From Neotabrizicola shimadae (GTDB taxonomy: Bacteria > Pseudomonadota > Alphaproteobacteria > Rhodobacterales > Rhodobacteraceae), in NCBI RefSeq assembly GCF_019623905.1, contig NZ_CP069370.1, positions 3,831,001-3,895,000 on the forward strand: a DNA stretch of 64,000 nucleotides, read 5' to 3'. The notes below the pieces were generated by a model that had not been told where the DNA came from, made no database searches, and saw only the letters and a list, made by a program, of their open reading frames with translations. The position numbers and the translations under genes are program-made. Positions 1 through 8,699 of the stretch are shown here, piece after piece (position 1 is the stretch's first letter; every line of letters starts with the position of its first letter).

Positions 1-60
1 AGTGAGCCAGAGAAGCGGGCCGCGGGAGAGATAGCTCCAGATTTCGGTGAATTCACTCAT
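1..60 (-). CDS. LrgB-family protein, N-terminus only (partial)
   Basis: The first 20 codons of a gene that runs off the left edge, starting at the ATG at position 60. The start overlaps the end of the CidA/LrgA-like gene by 8 bases. Only the N-terminus is visible and it has no diagnostic motif. The LrgB call rests on context: lrgA/cidA and lrgB/cidB genes are normally adjacent and translationally coupled. LrgB-type proteins are multi-pass membrane proteins. Confidence 0.55.
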   Translation of the reverse strand, partial: MSEFTEIWSYLSRGPLLWLT

Positions 61-406
61 CGCGCGACCCCGAAAGCCGGGCGACAGCGGTGAAGGTCAG
101 TGCGCCGACGGAGATGGCCGCAGCGGTCGAGCCGAGGAAGATCACCACCAGCGCCCCGGCATGGGAGGCGAGCGCGGACAGGTGGCCAATGACGCCCACG
201 CCCGCGGGCACGAAGAGGAGGGCAAGGTTGCCGAGAATGCTTTGGGCGACGGGGCGCACGATGTCGCGCAGGCGGGGGAAGGCCGAAAGGCCGGTGGCGA
301 GCAGGACGAGCCCGATCACCGGGCCGGGGACCGGCATGCCACTGAGGCGGGAGAGGATCTCGCCCGCCATCTGGCAGAGCAGAATGGCCAGGATGGCATG
401 GATCAT
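53..406 (-). CDS. CidA/LrgA family membrane protein
   Basis: A 117-residue, very hydrophobic protein with about four predicted membrane segments. It carries the family pattern of a conserved Gly-Met-Pro-Val-Pro-Gly-Pro-Val-Ile-Gly stretch near residues 23-32. CidA/LrgA proteins are holin-like inner-membrane proteins, studied mainly in Gram-positive bacteria for autolysis and for overflow-metabolite export. The role in alphaproteobacteria is less clear. The start overlaps the stop of the upstream GNAT gene by 4 bases and the end overlaps the next gene by 8 bases, so GNAT, this gene and the LrgB-like gene are probably co-translated. Confidence 0.85.
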   Translation of the reverse strand: MIHAILAILLCQMAGEILSRLSGMPVPGPVIGLVLLATGLSAFPRLRDIVRPVAQSILGNLALLFVPAGVGVIGHLSALASHAGALVVIFLGSTAAAISVGALTFTAVARLSGSRDE

Positions 407-909
407 GTGGGGCCTTCGGAGGGAGCGGTGCTTGGCAATACGGTGCTTGGTGAAACGGCGCGGCGGAAGGTGAGGGAGGTGGGGCGGTCGTGGCCCGGAT
501 GCGCCGTGCGGCCGGTTTCCTGGAAGCCGAGGGCGCGGAAGGTGGCGTGGTTTTCCGTGAGCTCGACGCGGGTTTGCAGTTCCAGCATGGGGAGGCCGAG
601 CGCGCGGGCGCGGGTTTCGGCCGTGTCGATCAGCGCGCGGGCAAGGCCCTTGCCGCGATGGCTGCGGGCGACGGCGAGCTTGCCGATGTAGAGCGCGCCG
701 GGCTTTACGGTCAGGAAGACGCAGGCGATGGGTGGCTGGCCGATCACCCAGACCCCGCCCTGTTGCGCCTGGGCGGCGATGTCATCTGGTGTCAGCCGGT
801 GCATCGAGGAGGGCGGGTCGATGCGCCCGTCCATGAAGGCGAAGCTGTCCTGGATGAGTGTCAGGACGGCCGGCCAGTCGAAGGGGGCTTCGGCCCGATA
901 CGGCGTCAT
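403..909 (-). CDS. GNAT family N-acetyltransferase
   Basis: A 168-residue protein with the GNAT fold signature. A strand-rich segment (residues about 52-75) leads into the acetyl-CoA loop His-Arg-Gly-Lys-Gly-Leu-Ala near residues 84-90. A later Thr-Phe-Arg-Ala-Leu-Gly-Phe motif is typical of the C-terminal half. It probably transfers an acetyl group from acetyl-CoA to a small amine; the substrate cannot be read from sequence. It overlaps the GFA gene upstream and cidA downstream by 4 bases each, so it sits in a tight minus-strand operon. The last 20 or so residues are Ser/Thr/Pro-rich and probably disordered. Confidence 0.85.
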   Translation of the reverse strand: MTPYRAEAPFDWPAVLTLIQDSFAFMDGRIDPPSSMHRLTPDDIAAQAQQGGVWVIGQPPIACVFLTVKPGALYIGKLAVARSHRGKGLARALIDTAETRARALGLPMLELQTRVELTENHATFRALGFQETGRTAHPGHDRPTSLTFRRAVSPSTVLPSTAPSEGPT

Positions 910-1298
910 CTGCGGGGCAGCCCGTCGTTCAGGTGGACCCAGGGCAGCATCTCGGCGGTGTGGACGTGCAGGGTGGGTTCATAGGCTGCGGGGTCGTCGA
1001 GGCTGGCGGCGTAAAAATGCGTCTCATTGGGGAACTTGTCGGAGCGATAGGTCATCGGGCTGCCGCAGTGCGGGCAGAAGTCGCGCCAGGTGCCGGGGGA
1101 GGAGCTGTAGGTCGCCGGGGCCTCGCCTTCCCAGGTGAAGGTGCCGTCGCGGATGCCGAAAAAGCTGGTGAAGGGCGAGGAGGTGGCGCGGCGGCAGCTT
1201 TCGCAATGGCAATGCGCCTGCCAGAGCGGAGCAGACGCGATGCGGTAGCGGATGGCGCCGCAGAGGCAGCGGCCGGTGATGGGCGGGGTCAGGGGCAT
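906..1298 (-). CDS. GFA family (glutathione-dependent formaldehyde-activating-like) protein
   Basis: A 130-residue zinc-binding protein of the GFA/CENP-V fold. The cysteine pattern is clear: Cys-Leu-Cys-Gly near residues 11-14, Cys-His-Cys-Glu-Ser-Cys at about 30-35, and Cys-Pro-His-Cys-Gly at about 75-79. Founding members were proposed to help form S-hydroxymethylglutathione, but most family members have no proven reaction. The ATG at 1298 was chosen because the zinc motifs begin 10 residues later; a longer upstream reading frame is an artefact of high GC. The gene overlaps the following GNAT gene by 4 bases. Confidence 0.85.
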   Translation of the reverse strand: MPLTPPITGRCLCGAIRYRIASAPLWQAHCHCESCRRATSSPFTSFFGIRDGTFTWEGEAPATYSSSPGTWRDFCPHCGSPMTYRSDKFPNETHFYAASLDDPAAYEPTLHVHTAEMLPWVHLNDGLPRR

Positions 1299-1502
1299 GG
1301 CGCGGTCCTTTTGCGGAAGGAAAGCGCGGCGACGGGGGCGGATCAAGGGGCTTGTCAACGGTGGGCTGGGATGCCCAGGCGGCAGATGCCCAAGATGTTG
1401 TGGATAACGCGCGGGCAACGGCCATATGCGGGGCGGGGGCGTTGACTCGGGCCGCCATTGGCCAGACCATGCGGGGTCTGATCCATCCGAGTCGAGGATT
1501 CC

Positions 1503-4500
1503 TTGCGCTTTACCCGGCTGCGCCTGAACGGCTTCAAGAGCTTTGTGGACCCCACGGATCTGATCATCCATGAGGGCCTGACCGGCGTTGTGGGGCCGAA
1601 CGGCTGTGGCAAGTCGAACCTTCTGGAGGCGCTGCGTTGGGTGATGGGCGAGAACCGGCCCACGGCGATGCGCGGCGGCGGCATGGAGGATGTGATCTTC
1701 GCCGGGGCTGCGACGCGCGGCGCGCGGCATTTCGCGGAAGTGGCGCTGGTGATCGACAATGCCGAGCGGCTGGCGCCGCCGGGATTCAACGATGCCGACA
1801 CGATCGAGATCGTGCGGCGGATCACGCGGGATGCGGGGTCGGCCTACAAGGCGAACCAGAGGGAAGTGCGGGCGCGGGACGTGCAGATGCTGTTCGCCGA
1901 TGCCTCCACCGGGTCGCACTCGCCCGCGCTGGTGCGGCAGGGGCAGATTTCGGAGCTGATCAACGCCAAGCCCAAGGCGCGGCGGCGGATTCTGGAAGAG
2001 GCGGCAGGGATTTCGGGCCTTTATGCGCGGCGGCACGAGGCCGAGCTGAAACTTTCCGGTGCCGAACAGAACCTGACGCGGGTGGATGACGTTCTGGAAG
2101 GGCTGGCAGGACAGCTGGCCACCCTGCAGCGGCAGGCGCGGGCGGCGGCGCGGTATCGCGAGATCGGCGAGGAACTGCGCCGGGCCGAGGGGATGCTGCT
2201 GTGGCGGCGCTGGCGCGAGGCGGAAGCCGCGCGGGAAGAGGCCGAGCGGCACCTGCGCGAGCGGCTGGTGGCGGCGGGGCAGGCCGAGGCGGCGGCGCGG
2301 GCGGCGGGCAAGGCGCGGGAGGAGCGCGAGGCGGTCTTGCCGCGGCTGCGCGAGGAAGAGGCGATTGCGGCAGCGGTCTTGCAGCGGCTGGTCGTGCAGC
2401 GGGATCAACTGGGCGAGGCCGAGGCGCGGGCGCAGGAGAAGATTGCCACGCTGCGCGGCCGGATTGCTCAACTGGGCCGCGACATCGAGCGCGAGGCCGG
2501 GCTGAACCGCGATGCGGGCGAGACGATCCAGCGGCTGGACTGGGAGATCGAGCAATTGCTGCGCGCCCATGACGGCCACGACGAGCGGCTGGCCGAGGCG
2601 GTAGAGGCGGCGCGCGAGGCCGGCGCGGCGCTGGCCGAGCGAGAGGCGCTGATGAGCGAGGCGACCGAGGATGCGGCGCGGCTGGCGGCGCGGCACCAGT
2701 CGGCGCAGCGGCTGGTGGCCGAGGTCCGCGTCAGCGTGGAGCGCGCCGAGGGCGAGGCGGCGCGGGCGCGCGAGACGGTCGAGACGGCGGAAGAGGCACT
2801 GGAGCGGGCCGGCGAGGCGATGGAAGCCGCGGGCGAGGCGCGCGAGGCGGCGGCGGATCTGGCCGAGCGGGCCGAGTCGGCGCTGGAAGAGGCCGAGGCT
2901 GCGCGGGCGGCAACGCAGGGGCGCGAAAGCGAGGCGCGGGCGGCGCGGTCCTCGGCTGAGGGCGAGGCCAATGCTCTGCGCGCCGAGGTGGCGGCCCTGG
3001 CGCGGCTGGTGGAGCGGGAATCGGGTGCGGGGCACCAGATGCTGGACCGCCTGACCGTCAGCCCCGGCTGGGAAAAGGCGCTTGGCGCGGCGCTTGGCGA
3101 CGATCTGCGGGCGGCGGAGGTCACCGAAGGCTCGGGCTGGGTGGCGCTACCGGGGTATACGGCGGTGGAGCCGCTGCCCGAGGGTGTGGAGCCGCTGTCG
3201 ACGCATGTGACGGCGCCGCCGGCGCTGGCGCGGCGGCTTGCGCTGATCGGCGTGGTCGGGCGCGACCGGGGGGCCGCGTTGCAGGCGGCCCTGCGGCCGG
3301 GGCAAAGGCTGGTATCTCGCGAGGGCGACCTGTGGCGGTGGGACGGGTTCCGCGCCGGGGCGGAGGATGCTCCATCCGCGGCGGCGCTGCGCTTGCAGCA
3401 GTTGAACCGGCTGGTGCAACTGAAGCGCGATCTGGAGGATGTGGCGGCGCGGGCCGAAGGGGCGCGGCGGGCGCATGAGGCGCTGACCGCCCGGCTGGGG
3501 CAGTTGGCCGAGGCCGACCGGATGGCGCGCGAGGCGCGTCGGGCCGCGGATGCGCGCGTGACCGAAGCAGACCGGGCGCTGTCGCGCGCCGAGGCCGACC
3601 GCTCGATTGCCGGGGGCAAGCTGGAAGCCGCACGCATGGCGGTGGCGCGGTTCGAGGACGAGGCGGTTTCGGCCCGGGTGCGGCTGGAGCAGGCCGAGGC
3701 GGGCATGGCGGAACTGCCGGACCTGGACGCGGCGCGGGGCGCGGTGGAGACGGCGCGCATCGCGGTGGAGGCGGCGCGGATCGCCATGATCTCGCGCCGG
3801 TCGGCGCAGGACGAATTGCGGCGCGAGGGCGAGGCGCGGGTGCGGCGCCGGCAGGAGGCGATGAAGGAGCTGTCGGGCTGGAAGCACCGGCTGGAGACGG
3901 CGGAGAAGCGGGCCGAGGAACTGGGTCAGCGCCGCGAGGAGGCCGAGGCGGAGCTGGACGAGGCAATGGCCGCGCCGGAAGAGATTGCCATCAAGCGCGA
4001 GGAACTGTCCGAGGCGATTGCCGGGGCCGAAGCGCGGCGGGCGAAGGCTCAGGATGCGCTGTCGGCGGCGGAGGGCGCGCTGCGGGCGGCGCAGGAGGCC
4101 GAGCGCGAGGCGGAACGGGCCGGGTCCGAGGCGCGGGAGGCCCGGGCACGGGCCGAGGCGCGGGCGGAAGCGGCGCGCGAAGCGGTGGCGGTGACGGCGG
4201 AGCGCATCGCCGAGGCGACCGAGATGGCGCCGGCGGATCTGCTGGCGAGCCTGAAGGCCGACCCCGACAAGATGCCGGATGCCGAGGTGCTGGATACCGA
4301 GGTGGCGCGGCTGAAGCGGCAGCGTGAGGCGCTTGGCGCTGTGAACCTGCGGGCCGAGGAGGATGCAAAGGCGGTGTCGGAGGAGCACGGCACGCTGGCG
4401 CAGGAGAAGGCCGACCTTGAGGAGGCGATCCGCAAGCTGCGTCAGGGCATCGCGGGCCTGAACCGCGAGGGGCGCGAGCGGCTGCTGACGGCCTTTGAAC

Positions 4501-4952
4501 AGGTGAACGCCAATTTCGGCACGCTGTTCACCCATCTGTTCGGCGGGGGCGAGGCGCGGCTGGTGCTGGTGGAATCGGACGATCCGCTGGAGGCAGGGCT
4601 GGAGATCATGGCGCAGCCGCCGGGCAAGAAGCTGTCCACGCTGTCGCTTCTGTCCGGGGGCGAGCAGACGCTGACGGCGCTGGCGCTGATCTTTGGCGTG
4701 TTCCTGGCCAACCCCGCGCCGATCTGCGTGCTGGACGAGGTGGACGCGCCGCTGGACGACGCCAACGTGACGCGGTTCTGCGACCTGATGGACGAGATGA
4801 CGCGGCGCACCGAGACGCGGTTCCTGGTGATCACGCACCATGCCGTGACCATGGCGCGGATGGATCGCCTCTTTGGCGTGACCATGGCCGAGCAGGGGGT
4901 TAGCCAATTGGTGAGCGTGGACCTGAAGCGGGCCGAGGCGATGGTGGCCTGA
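1503..4952 (+). CDS. smc: Chromosome segregation protein SMC
   Basis: 1149 residues with full SMC architecture. The N-terminal ATPase half has Walker A Gly-Pro-Asn-Gly-Cys-Gly-Lys-Ser at about 32-39. Two long Ala/Glu/Arg-rich coiled coils flank a hinge at roughly 500-640. The C-terminal half has signature Leu-Ser-Gly-Gly-Glu-Gln and a Walker B ending in Leu-Asp-Glu-Val-Asp-Ala-Pro-Leu-Asp-Asp. SMC dimers with ScpA/ScpB compact and segregate the chromosome. The start is TTG at 1503, with GAGGA four bases upstream; the protein then begins directly with the conserved Arg-Leu-Asn-Gly-Phe-Lys-Ser-Phe strand. The coiled-coil region is extremely rich in GCG/GAG/CGG codons, which creates long false reading frames on the other strand. 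Confidence 0.97.
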   Translation: MRFTRLRLNGFKSFVDPTDLIIHEGLTGVVGPNGCGKSNLLEALRWVMGENRPTAMRGGGMEDVIFAGAATRGARHFAEVALVIDNAERLAPPGFNDADTIEIVRRITRDAGSAYKANQREVRARDVQMLFADASTGSHSPALVRQGQISELINAKPKARRRILEEAAGISGLYARRHEAELKLSGAEQNLTRVDDVLEGLAGQLATLQRQARAAARYREIGEELRRAEGMLLWRRWREAEAAREEAERHLRERLVAAGQAEAAARAAGKAREEREAVLPRLREEEAIAAAVLQRLVVQRDQLGEAEARAQEKIATLRGRIAQLGRDIEREAGLNRDAGETIQRLDWEIEQLLRAHDGHDERLAEAVEAAREAGAALAEREALMSEATEDAARLAARHQSAQRLVAEVRVSVERAEGEAARARETVETAEEALERAGEAMEAAGEAREAAADLAERAESALEEAEAARAATQGRESEARAARSSAEGEANALRAEVAALARLVERESGAGHQMLDRLTVSPGWEKALGAALGDDLRAAEVTEGSGWVALPGYTAVEPLPEGVEPLSTHVTAPPALARRLALIGVVGRDRGAALQAALRPGQRLVSREGDLWRWDGFRAGAEDAPSAAALRLQQLNRLVQLKRDLEDVAARAEGARRAHEALTARLGQLAEADRMAREARRAADARVTEADRALSRAEADRSIAGGKLEAARMAVARFEDEAVSARVRLEQAEAGMAELPDLDAARGAVETARIAVEAARIAMISRRSAQDELRREGEARVRRRQEAMKELSGWKHRLETAEKRAEELGQRREEAEAELDEAMAAPEEIAIKREELSEAIAGAEARRAKAQDALSAAEGALRAAQEAEREAERAGSEAREARARAEARAEAAREAVAVTAERIAEATEMAPADLLASLKADPDKMPDAEVLDTEVARLKRQREALGAVNLRAEEDAKAVSEEHGTLAQEKADLEEAIRKLRQGIAGLNREGRERLLTAFEQVNANFGTLFTHLFGGGEARLVLVESDDPLEAGLEIMAQPPGKKLSTLSLLSGGEQTLTALALIFGVFLANPAPICVLDEVDAPLDDANVTRFCDLMDEMTRRTETRFLVITHHAVTMARMDRLFGVTMAEQGVSQLVSVDLKRAEAMVA

Positions 4953-4987
4953 CCCGGCGGTGGCTTGTGAGTATTTGGGCAAAGAGG

Positions 4988-5008
4988 AAGCGAGGGGTTC
5001 GCTTTTTC
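4988..5008 (+). terminator. Rho-independent terminator after smc
   Basis: A six-base-pair stem AAGCGA/TCGCTT with a GGGGT loop runs into a T-run at 5003-5007. It lies 35 bases after the smc stop and before the small HIG1-like gene, so it separates the two transcription units. Confidence 0.65.
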
Positions 5009-5049
5009 GGATGGCCCCGCTAGATGGGGTCTGACCCGAGGAGGCGCCG

Positions 5050-5253
5050 ATGCTGCACGATCCCCTGTTCATTCTGGCCGCTGTGGCCTGTCTGGTGGTG
5101 CTGGCCATCCTGATGGTTGGCGTGGGCGGTTTCGCCAAGGGCGGGGAGTTCAACCGGAAGCACGCCAACCGGCTGATGCGCTATCGCATCGCGGCCCAGG
5201 CGGTGGCGGTGGCGCTGATCGTGCTGTTCGCCTGGCTGCACAGCAGGGGGTAA
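5050..5253 (+). CDS. HIG1-domain-like twin-transmembrane protein
   Basis: A 67-residue protein with two hydrophobic helices (about 5-27 and 47-63). Between them is a basic loop reading Asn-Arg-Lys-His-Ala-Asn-Arg-Leu-Met-Arg-Tyr-Arg. That loop matches the HIG1 signature (Asn/Ser-Asn-Lys-Leu-Met-Arg-x-Arg followed by an amphipathic Gln-Ala stretch). HIG1 proteins in mitochondria and alphaproteobacteria associate with cytochrome oxidase supercomplexes; a respiratory role here is inference. The start has GAGGAGG just upstream. The gene ends 3 bases before the adenosyltransferase gene and is probably co-transcribed with it. Confidence 0.75.
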   Translation: MLHDPLFILAAVACLVVLAILMVGVGGFAKGGEFNRKHANRLMRYRIAAQAVAVALIVLFAWLHSRG

Positions 5254-5256
5254 GGG

Positions 5257-5829
5257 ATGGTCGTTCTTTCGAAGATCTACACGCGGACCGGCGATGCCGG
5301 GGAGACGGCGCTTGGCAACGGGGCGCGGGTGCCGAAGCATTCGGCGCGGGTCAGCGCCTATGGCACGGTGGACGAGACCAATGCCACGGTGGGCCTGGCG
5401 CGGCTGGAAGCGGCGGGTGAGATGGACGAGGCGTTGAAGCGGGTGTCGAACGACCTGTTCGACCTGGGCGCCGACCTCTGCACCCCCGACATGGAGAAGG
5501 ATGCCGAGCTGCCCTATACGCCCCTGCGGATGGTGGCGGCTCAGGTGGACCGGCTGGAGCGTGAGATCGACGCGATGAACACGCGGCTGACGCCTTTGCG
5601 CAGCTTTGTGCTGCCGGGCGGGACAAGGCTGGCGGCGCAGTTGCACCTGTGCCGCACGGTCTGCCGGCGGGCCGAGCGGCTGGTGGTGGAACTGGCCGGG
5701 CAGGAGGCGGTGAACCCCGAGGCGGTGCGCTATCTGAACCGGCTGTCGGACTGGTTCTTCGTGGCGGGCCGCATCGCCAACGACGATGGCAAGGCCGATG
5801 TGCTGTGGGTGCCGGGCGCGAACCGCTGA
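5257..5829 (+). CDS. Cob(I)yrinic acid a,c-diamide adenosyltransferase, PduO type
   Basis: 190 residues, the usual length for a PduO-type corrinoid adenosyltransferase. The ATP-binding N-terminus reads Tyr-Thr-Arg-Thr-Gly-Asp-Ala-Gly-Glu-Thr. The conserved Tyr-Gly-Thr-Val-Asp-Glu-Thr-Asn follows at about 35-42. The C-terminal helix holds Arg-Leu-Ser-Asp-Trp-Phe-Phe-Val. It transfers the adenosyl group of ATP to cob(I)alamin to make coenzyme B12. In this organism a likely consumer is ethylmalonyl-CoA/methylmalonyl-CoA mutase, which fits mcd at 20.7 kb and cobC-cobD at 43-45 kb. The gene directly follows the HIG1-like gene. Confidence 0.93.
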   Translation: MVVLSKIYTRTGDAGETALGNGARVPKHSARVSAYGTVDETNATVGLARLEAAGEMDEALKRVSNDLFDLGADLCTPDMEKDAELPYTPLRMVAAQVDRLEREIDAMNTRLTPLRSFVLPGGTRLAAQLHLCRTVCRRAERLVVELAGQEAVNPEAVRYLNRLSDWFFVAGRIANDDGKADVLWVPGANR

Positions 5830-5998
5830 GGGCCTGCTGATCGGCGGGTGCGATCAAAACGCGGCGTCCCGCCGCTGAATCGGGTCGCTTTTGGTCTGTA
5901 TCATGGGGGCGTCTTTCGCTAGGACGTTGCCCGAGAGCTTGAACCGGCCCCGGTCCGTTGGCGCGGAGGGGCCCCTCTGACATGGGAGAAGGCCGCCG

Positions 5999-6760
5999 AT
6001 GAAGGTGCTCGTGCCTGTGAAGCGGGTGATCGACTACAACGTGAAGGTTCGCGTGAAGGCGGACGGCAGCGGGGTCGACCTGGCAAACGTGAAGATGTCA
6101 ATGAACCCCTTTGACGAGATTGCCGTGGAAGAGGCGATCCGGCTGAAGGAGAAGGGCATCGCGACCGAGATCGTCGTGGTCTCGATCGGCGTGAAGCAGT
6201 CGCAGGAGACGCTGCGCACGGCCCTGGCGATGGGCGCGGACCGCGCGATCCTGATCGAAGCGGCGTCGGACGTGCACCAGGACATCGAGCCGCTGGCGGT
6301 GGCGAAACTTCTGGCGGCCGTGGTCAAGGAAGAGCAGCCGGGACTTGTTCTGGCCGGCAAGCAGGCCATCGACAACGACATGAACGCGACGGGGCAGATG
6401 CTTTCGGCGCTTCTGGGTTGGGCGCAGGGCACCTTCTGTTCGGAAGTCGCCATTGCCGACGGCGCGGCGACCGTGACGCGGGAAGTGGACGGCGGGCTGC
6501 AGGTCATCAAGGTGAGCCTGCCCGCGGTTCTGACCGTGGACCTGCGGCTGAACGAGCCGCGCTATGCCAGCCTGCCGAACATCATGAAGGCCAAGTCGAA
6601 GCCCCTGGCGGCAAAGACGGCGGCCGACTACGGCGTGGACGTGACGCCGCGTCTGACCGTGGTGAAGACGGTGGAGCCGGCGGGCCGCAAGGCCGGGGTG
6701 AAGGTTGGCTCGGTGGATGAGCTGATCGCGAAACTCAAGGATGAGGCGGGGGTGATCTGA
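5999..6760 (+). CDS. etfB: Electron transfer flavoprotein, beta subunit
   Basis: 253 residues starting [14 protein letters not shown], the standard EtfB N-terminus. The ETF-beta signature region lies in the middle of the second half ([11 protein letters not shown]). With EtfA it forms the FAD/AMP-containing heterodimer that accepts electrons from acyl-CoA dehydrogenases and passes them to ETF:quinone oxidoreductase. A GGAGAAGG ribosome site precedes the ATG. The stop TGA shares its last base with the etfA start. Mcd at 20.7 kb is a plausible electron donor. Confidence 0.96.
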   Translation: MKVLVPVKRVIDYNVKVRVKADGSGVDLANVKMSMNPFDEIAVEEAIRLKEKGIATEIVVVSIGVKQSQETLRTALAMGADRAILIEAASDVHQDIEPLAVAKLLAAVVKEEQPGLVLAGKQAIDNDMNATGQMLSALLGWAQGTFCSEVAIADGAATVTREVDGGLQVIKVSLPAVLTVDLRLNEPRYASLPNIMKAKSKPLAAKTAADYGVDVTPRLTVVKTVEPAGRKAGVKVGSVDELIAKLKDEAGVI

Positions 6761-7683
6761 TGGCCGTTCTTCTTCTTGCCGATGTGAACGAGGGCCAGCT
6801 GGCGACCGACCAGGTGGCCAAGACCGTGGCCGCCGTGAAGGGGCTGGGCGAGGTGCATGTGCTGGTGGCCGGCCAGGGCGGCGATGCCGCGGCGGCCGAA
6901 GCGGCCAAGCTGGATGGCGTGGCCAAGGTGCTGTTCGCGGGCGACCATGCCTATTGCCATGGTCTGGCGGAATCCACCGCGGCGCTGGTCGTCTCGCTGG
7001 CGCCTGCTTACGAGCATATCTGCGGCGCGGCGACGGCGTTCAACAAGAACGTCATGCCCCGCGTGGCGGCGCTGCTGGACGTGATGGTGATCTCGGACGT
7101 GACCGCGGTGGTGGACGGGTCCACCTTCGACCGGCCGATCTATGCGGGCAACGCGATCCAGACCGTGACGTCGGCCGATGCGAAGAAGGTCTTCACCGTG
7201 CGGACCGCGGCCTATACCGCGGTGGGCATGGGCGGCGCGGCGCCGGTCGAGGCGGTGTCGGGCCCGGTGGCGGAAGGCTCTTCCTGGGTCGAGGACCGCG
7301 TGGCGGCGAGCGACCGCCCGGAACTGACCAGCGCGAAGATCGTGGTGTCTGGCGGGCGCGGCGTGGGGTCGAAGGAAAGCTTCGATCTGATCGAGGGCCT
7401 GGCCGACAAGCTGGGCGCTGCCGTTGGTGCGAGCCGCGCGGCGGTGGATTCGGGCTATGCGCCGAACGATTGGCAGGTGGGCCAGACCGGCAAGGTGGTG
7501 GCGCCGCAGCTTTATGTGGCGGTCGGCATCTCGGGTGCGATCCAGCACCTGGCGGGGATGAAGGACAGCAAGGTGATCGTCGCGATCAACAAGGACGAGG
7601 AGGCGCCGATCTTCCAGGTGGCCGACTATGGCCTGGTGGGCGACCTGTTCACCCTGGTGCCGGAACTGACCAGCAAGCTGTAA
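6760..7683 (+). CDS. etfA: Electron transfer flavoprotein, alpha subunit
   Basis: 307 residues. The C-terminal FAD-binding domain is clear: Gly-Gly-Arg-Gly-Val-Gly-Ser-Lys-Glu near residues 194-202, then a Gln-Val-Gly-Gln-Thr-Gly-Lys-Val-Val motif. The protein closes with [12 protein letters not shown]. It pairs with EtfB, whose stop codon overlaps this start by one base, so the two are translationally coupled. A strong hairpin terminator follows at 7704-7726. Confidence 0.96.
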   Translation: MAVLLLADVNEGQLATDQVAKTVAAVKGLGEVHVLVAGQGGDAAAAEAAKLDGVAKVLFAGDHAYCHGLAESTAALVVSLAPAYEHICGAATAFNKNVMPRVAALLDVMVISDVTAVVDGSTFDRPIYAGNAIQTVTSADAKKVFTVRTAAYTAVGMGGAAPVEAVSGPVAEGSSWVEDRVAASDRPELTSAKIVVSGGRGVGSKESFDLIEGLADKLGAAVGASRAAVDSGYAPNDWQVGQTGKVVAPQLYVAVGISGAIQHLAGMKDSKVIVAINKDEEAPIFQVADYGLVGDLFTLVPELTSKL

Positions 7684-7703
7684 GGCTTGTCGCAGTATCG
7701 GAT

Positions 7704-7730
7704 CGGGGCGCCCATCGGGCGCCCCGTTTG
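7704..7730 (+). terminator. Terminator between convergent etfA and DUF6473 gene
   Basis: A perfect stem GGGGCGCCC/GGGCGCCCC with a three-base loop at 7714-7716, followed by GTTT. It sits 20 bases after the etfA stop and just before the end of the convergent minus-strand gene, so it may serve both directions. Confidence 0.75.
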
Positions 7731-7734
7731 CATT

Positions 7735-8550
7735 TCAGGCGGTGAGCATGGGAGCCAGCGCCTCGGCGATGCGGCGGTGGTCGGCGGGGCCGGGAACCGT
7801 GGCGGCTGCGGTGGCGTCGAAAGGGGCGAAGGCGAGGCTAGAGAGGTCCTGCCCCGGTTGTCCAAGCCGCACGTCGATGATGCCATCGACCAGCGGGCGC
7901 AGAGCGCGGATCATCGCGGCATCGACGAACGGGGCAGTTTCCAGCGGATCGGCCGCCTGGCCTGCCGACGGGGGCGGTGCCTCGCCCAGCCACAGCAGGA
8001 ACCGGCGGCCGTTCAGCCCGTTCAGGAGGCGGGCCATGCGATCCAGCCAGACAGCCTGCAATTCGCGGGCGACGGCGGCAAAGCGGGTGGGCGACCGGGC
8101 CTGCAGCACGGCGACGAGGTGCCGCGTGAAGGTGAATTCGGTGAAATCCACGTCGCGGTAGAGCGCCCGCAGATCGGCCGTGGCGGCGACGAAACGGTCG
8201 TTGCGGCGGGGATGGACCGTGTAGAAGCGGTTGGTGAGGTTCTGAGCGCCCAGCACCTGCACCACGGCGCAATCGGCGTGGCGTGCGACATCCAGCGTGT
8301 CGGGATCGTTCAGAAAAGCATCGAGGCCGCCATTCACGCAGCCAAGGTTCACCACGGCGCGGCCAAGCCGTTCCTCCAGCAGGTCGGGGAAGGGGCGGGG
8401 CACGAACTTGCCATAGACCTCGGTTCCCCCCAGCACCGCGACATAGGGCGCGTCGAGGTCGCGCCTGGGGCCGCGGAACAGGAGCCGCGAACTGCCATAG
8501 CGGCATGGAAAATAGTCAAGAGCCCCGTCACGGGGATAGGCATAGGCCAT
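7735..8550 (-). CDS. DUF6473 family protein
   Basis: 271 residues from the ATG at 8550. A GTG three codons upstream is an alternative start. The N-terminus (Ala-Tyr-Ala-Tyr-Pro-Arg-Asp-Gly-Ala-Leu-Asp-Tyr-Phe-Pro-Cys-Arg-Tyr-Gly) and the following Gly-Gly-Thr-Glu-Val-Tyr-Gly-Lys-Phe-Val match what I remember of DUF6473, a family common in Rhodobacteraceae. The Gly-Gly-Thr-Glu and Asn-Gly-Gly-Leu-Asp-Ala segments resemble SGNH-hydrolase or sulfotransferase-neighbourhood proteins, but no reaction is established. There is no signal peptide or membrane segment. It is convergent with etfA and divergent from the hydroxyacyl-CoA dehydrogenase gene. Confidence 0.75.
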   Translation of the reverse strand: MAYAYPRDGALDYFPCRYGSSRLLFRGPRRDLDAPYVAVLGGTEVYGKFVPRPFPDLLEERLGRAVVNLGCVNGGLDAFLNDPDTLDVARHADCAVVQVLGAQNLTNRFYTVHPRRNDRFVAATADLRALYRDVDFTEFTFTRHLVAVLQARSPTRFAAVARELQAVWLDRMARLLNGLNGRRFLLWLGEAPPPSAGQAADPLETAPFVDAAMIRALRPLVDGIIDVRLGQPGQDLSSLAFAPFDATAAATVPGPADHRRIAEALAPMLTA

Positions 8551-8699
8551 CGCACCCACCCAAGTTTCATCACACCCACGGGTCAGGCTGGCCGATTCCG
8601 GTTACCGGGGGACTAAGGTGACAATTCTACGCGTCCCGCGGCCTTGCACCCCGTGGCGGCAGGTGCCTAATGTGCAGGCGCAGAGAAACGGGGGCGATG

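Noticed and set aside
906-3035. A 709-codon minus-strand frame opposite smc
   Set aside because: Only its last 131 codons (906-1298) are a real gene (GFA family). The rest is an Arg/Pro/Leu-rich shadow of the GC-rich smc coiled coil.
5966-5977. GAGGGGCCCCTC palindrome before etfB as an operator
   Set aside because: A short GC-only palindrome expected by chance at this base composition, with no supporting context.
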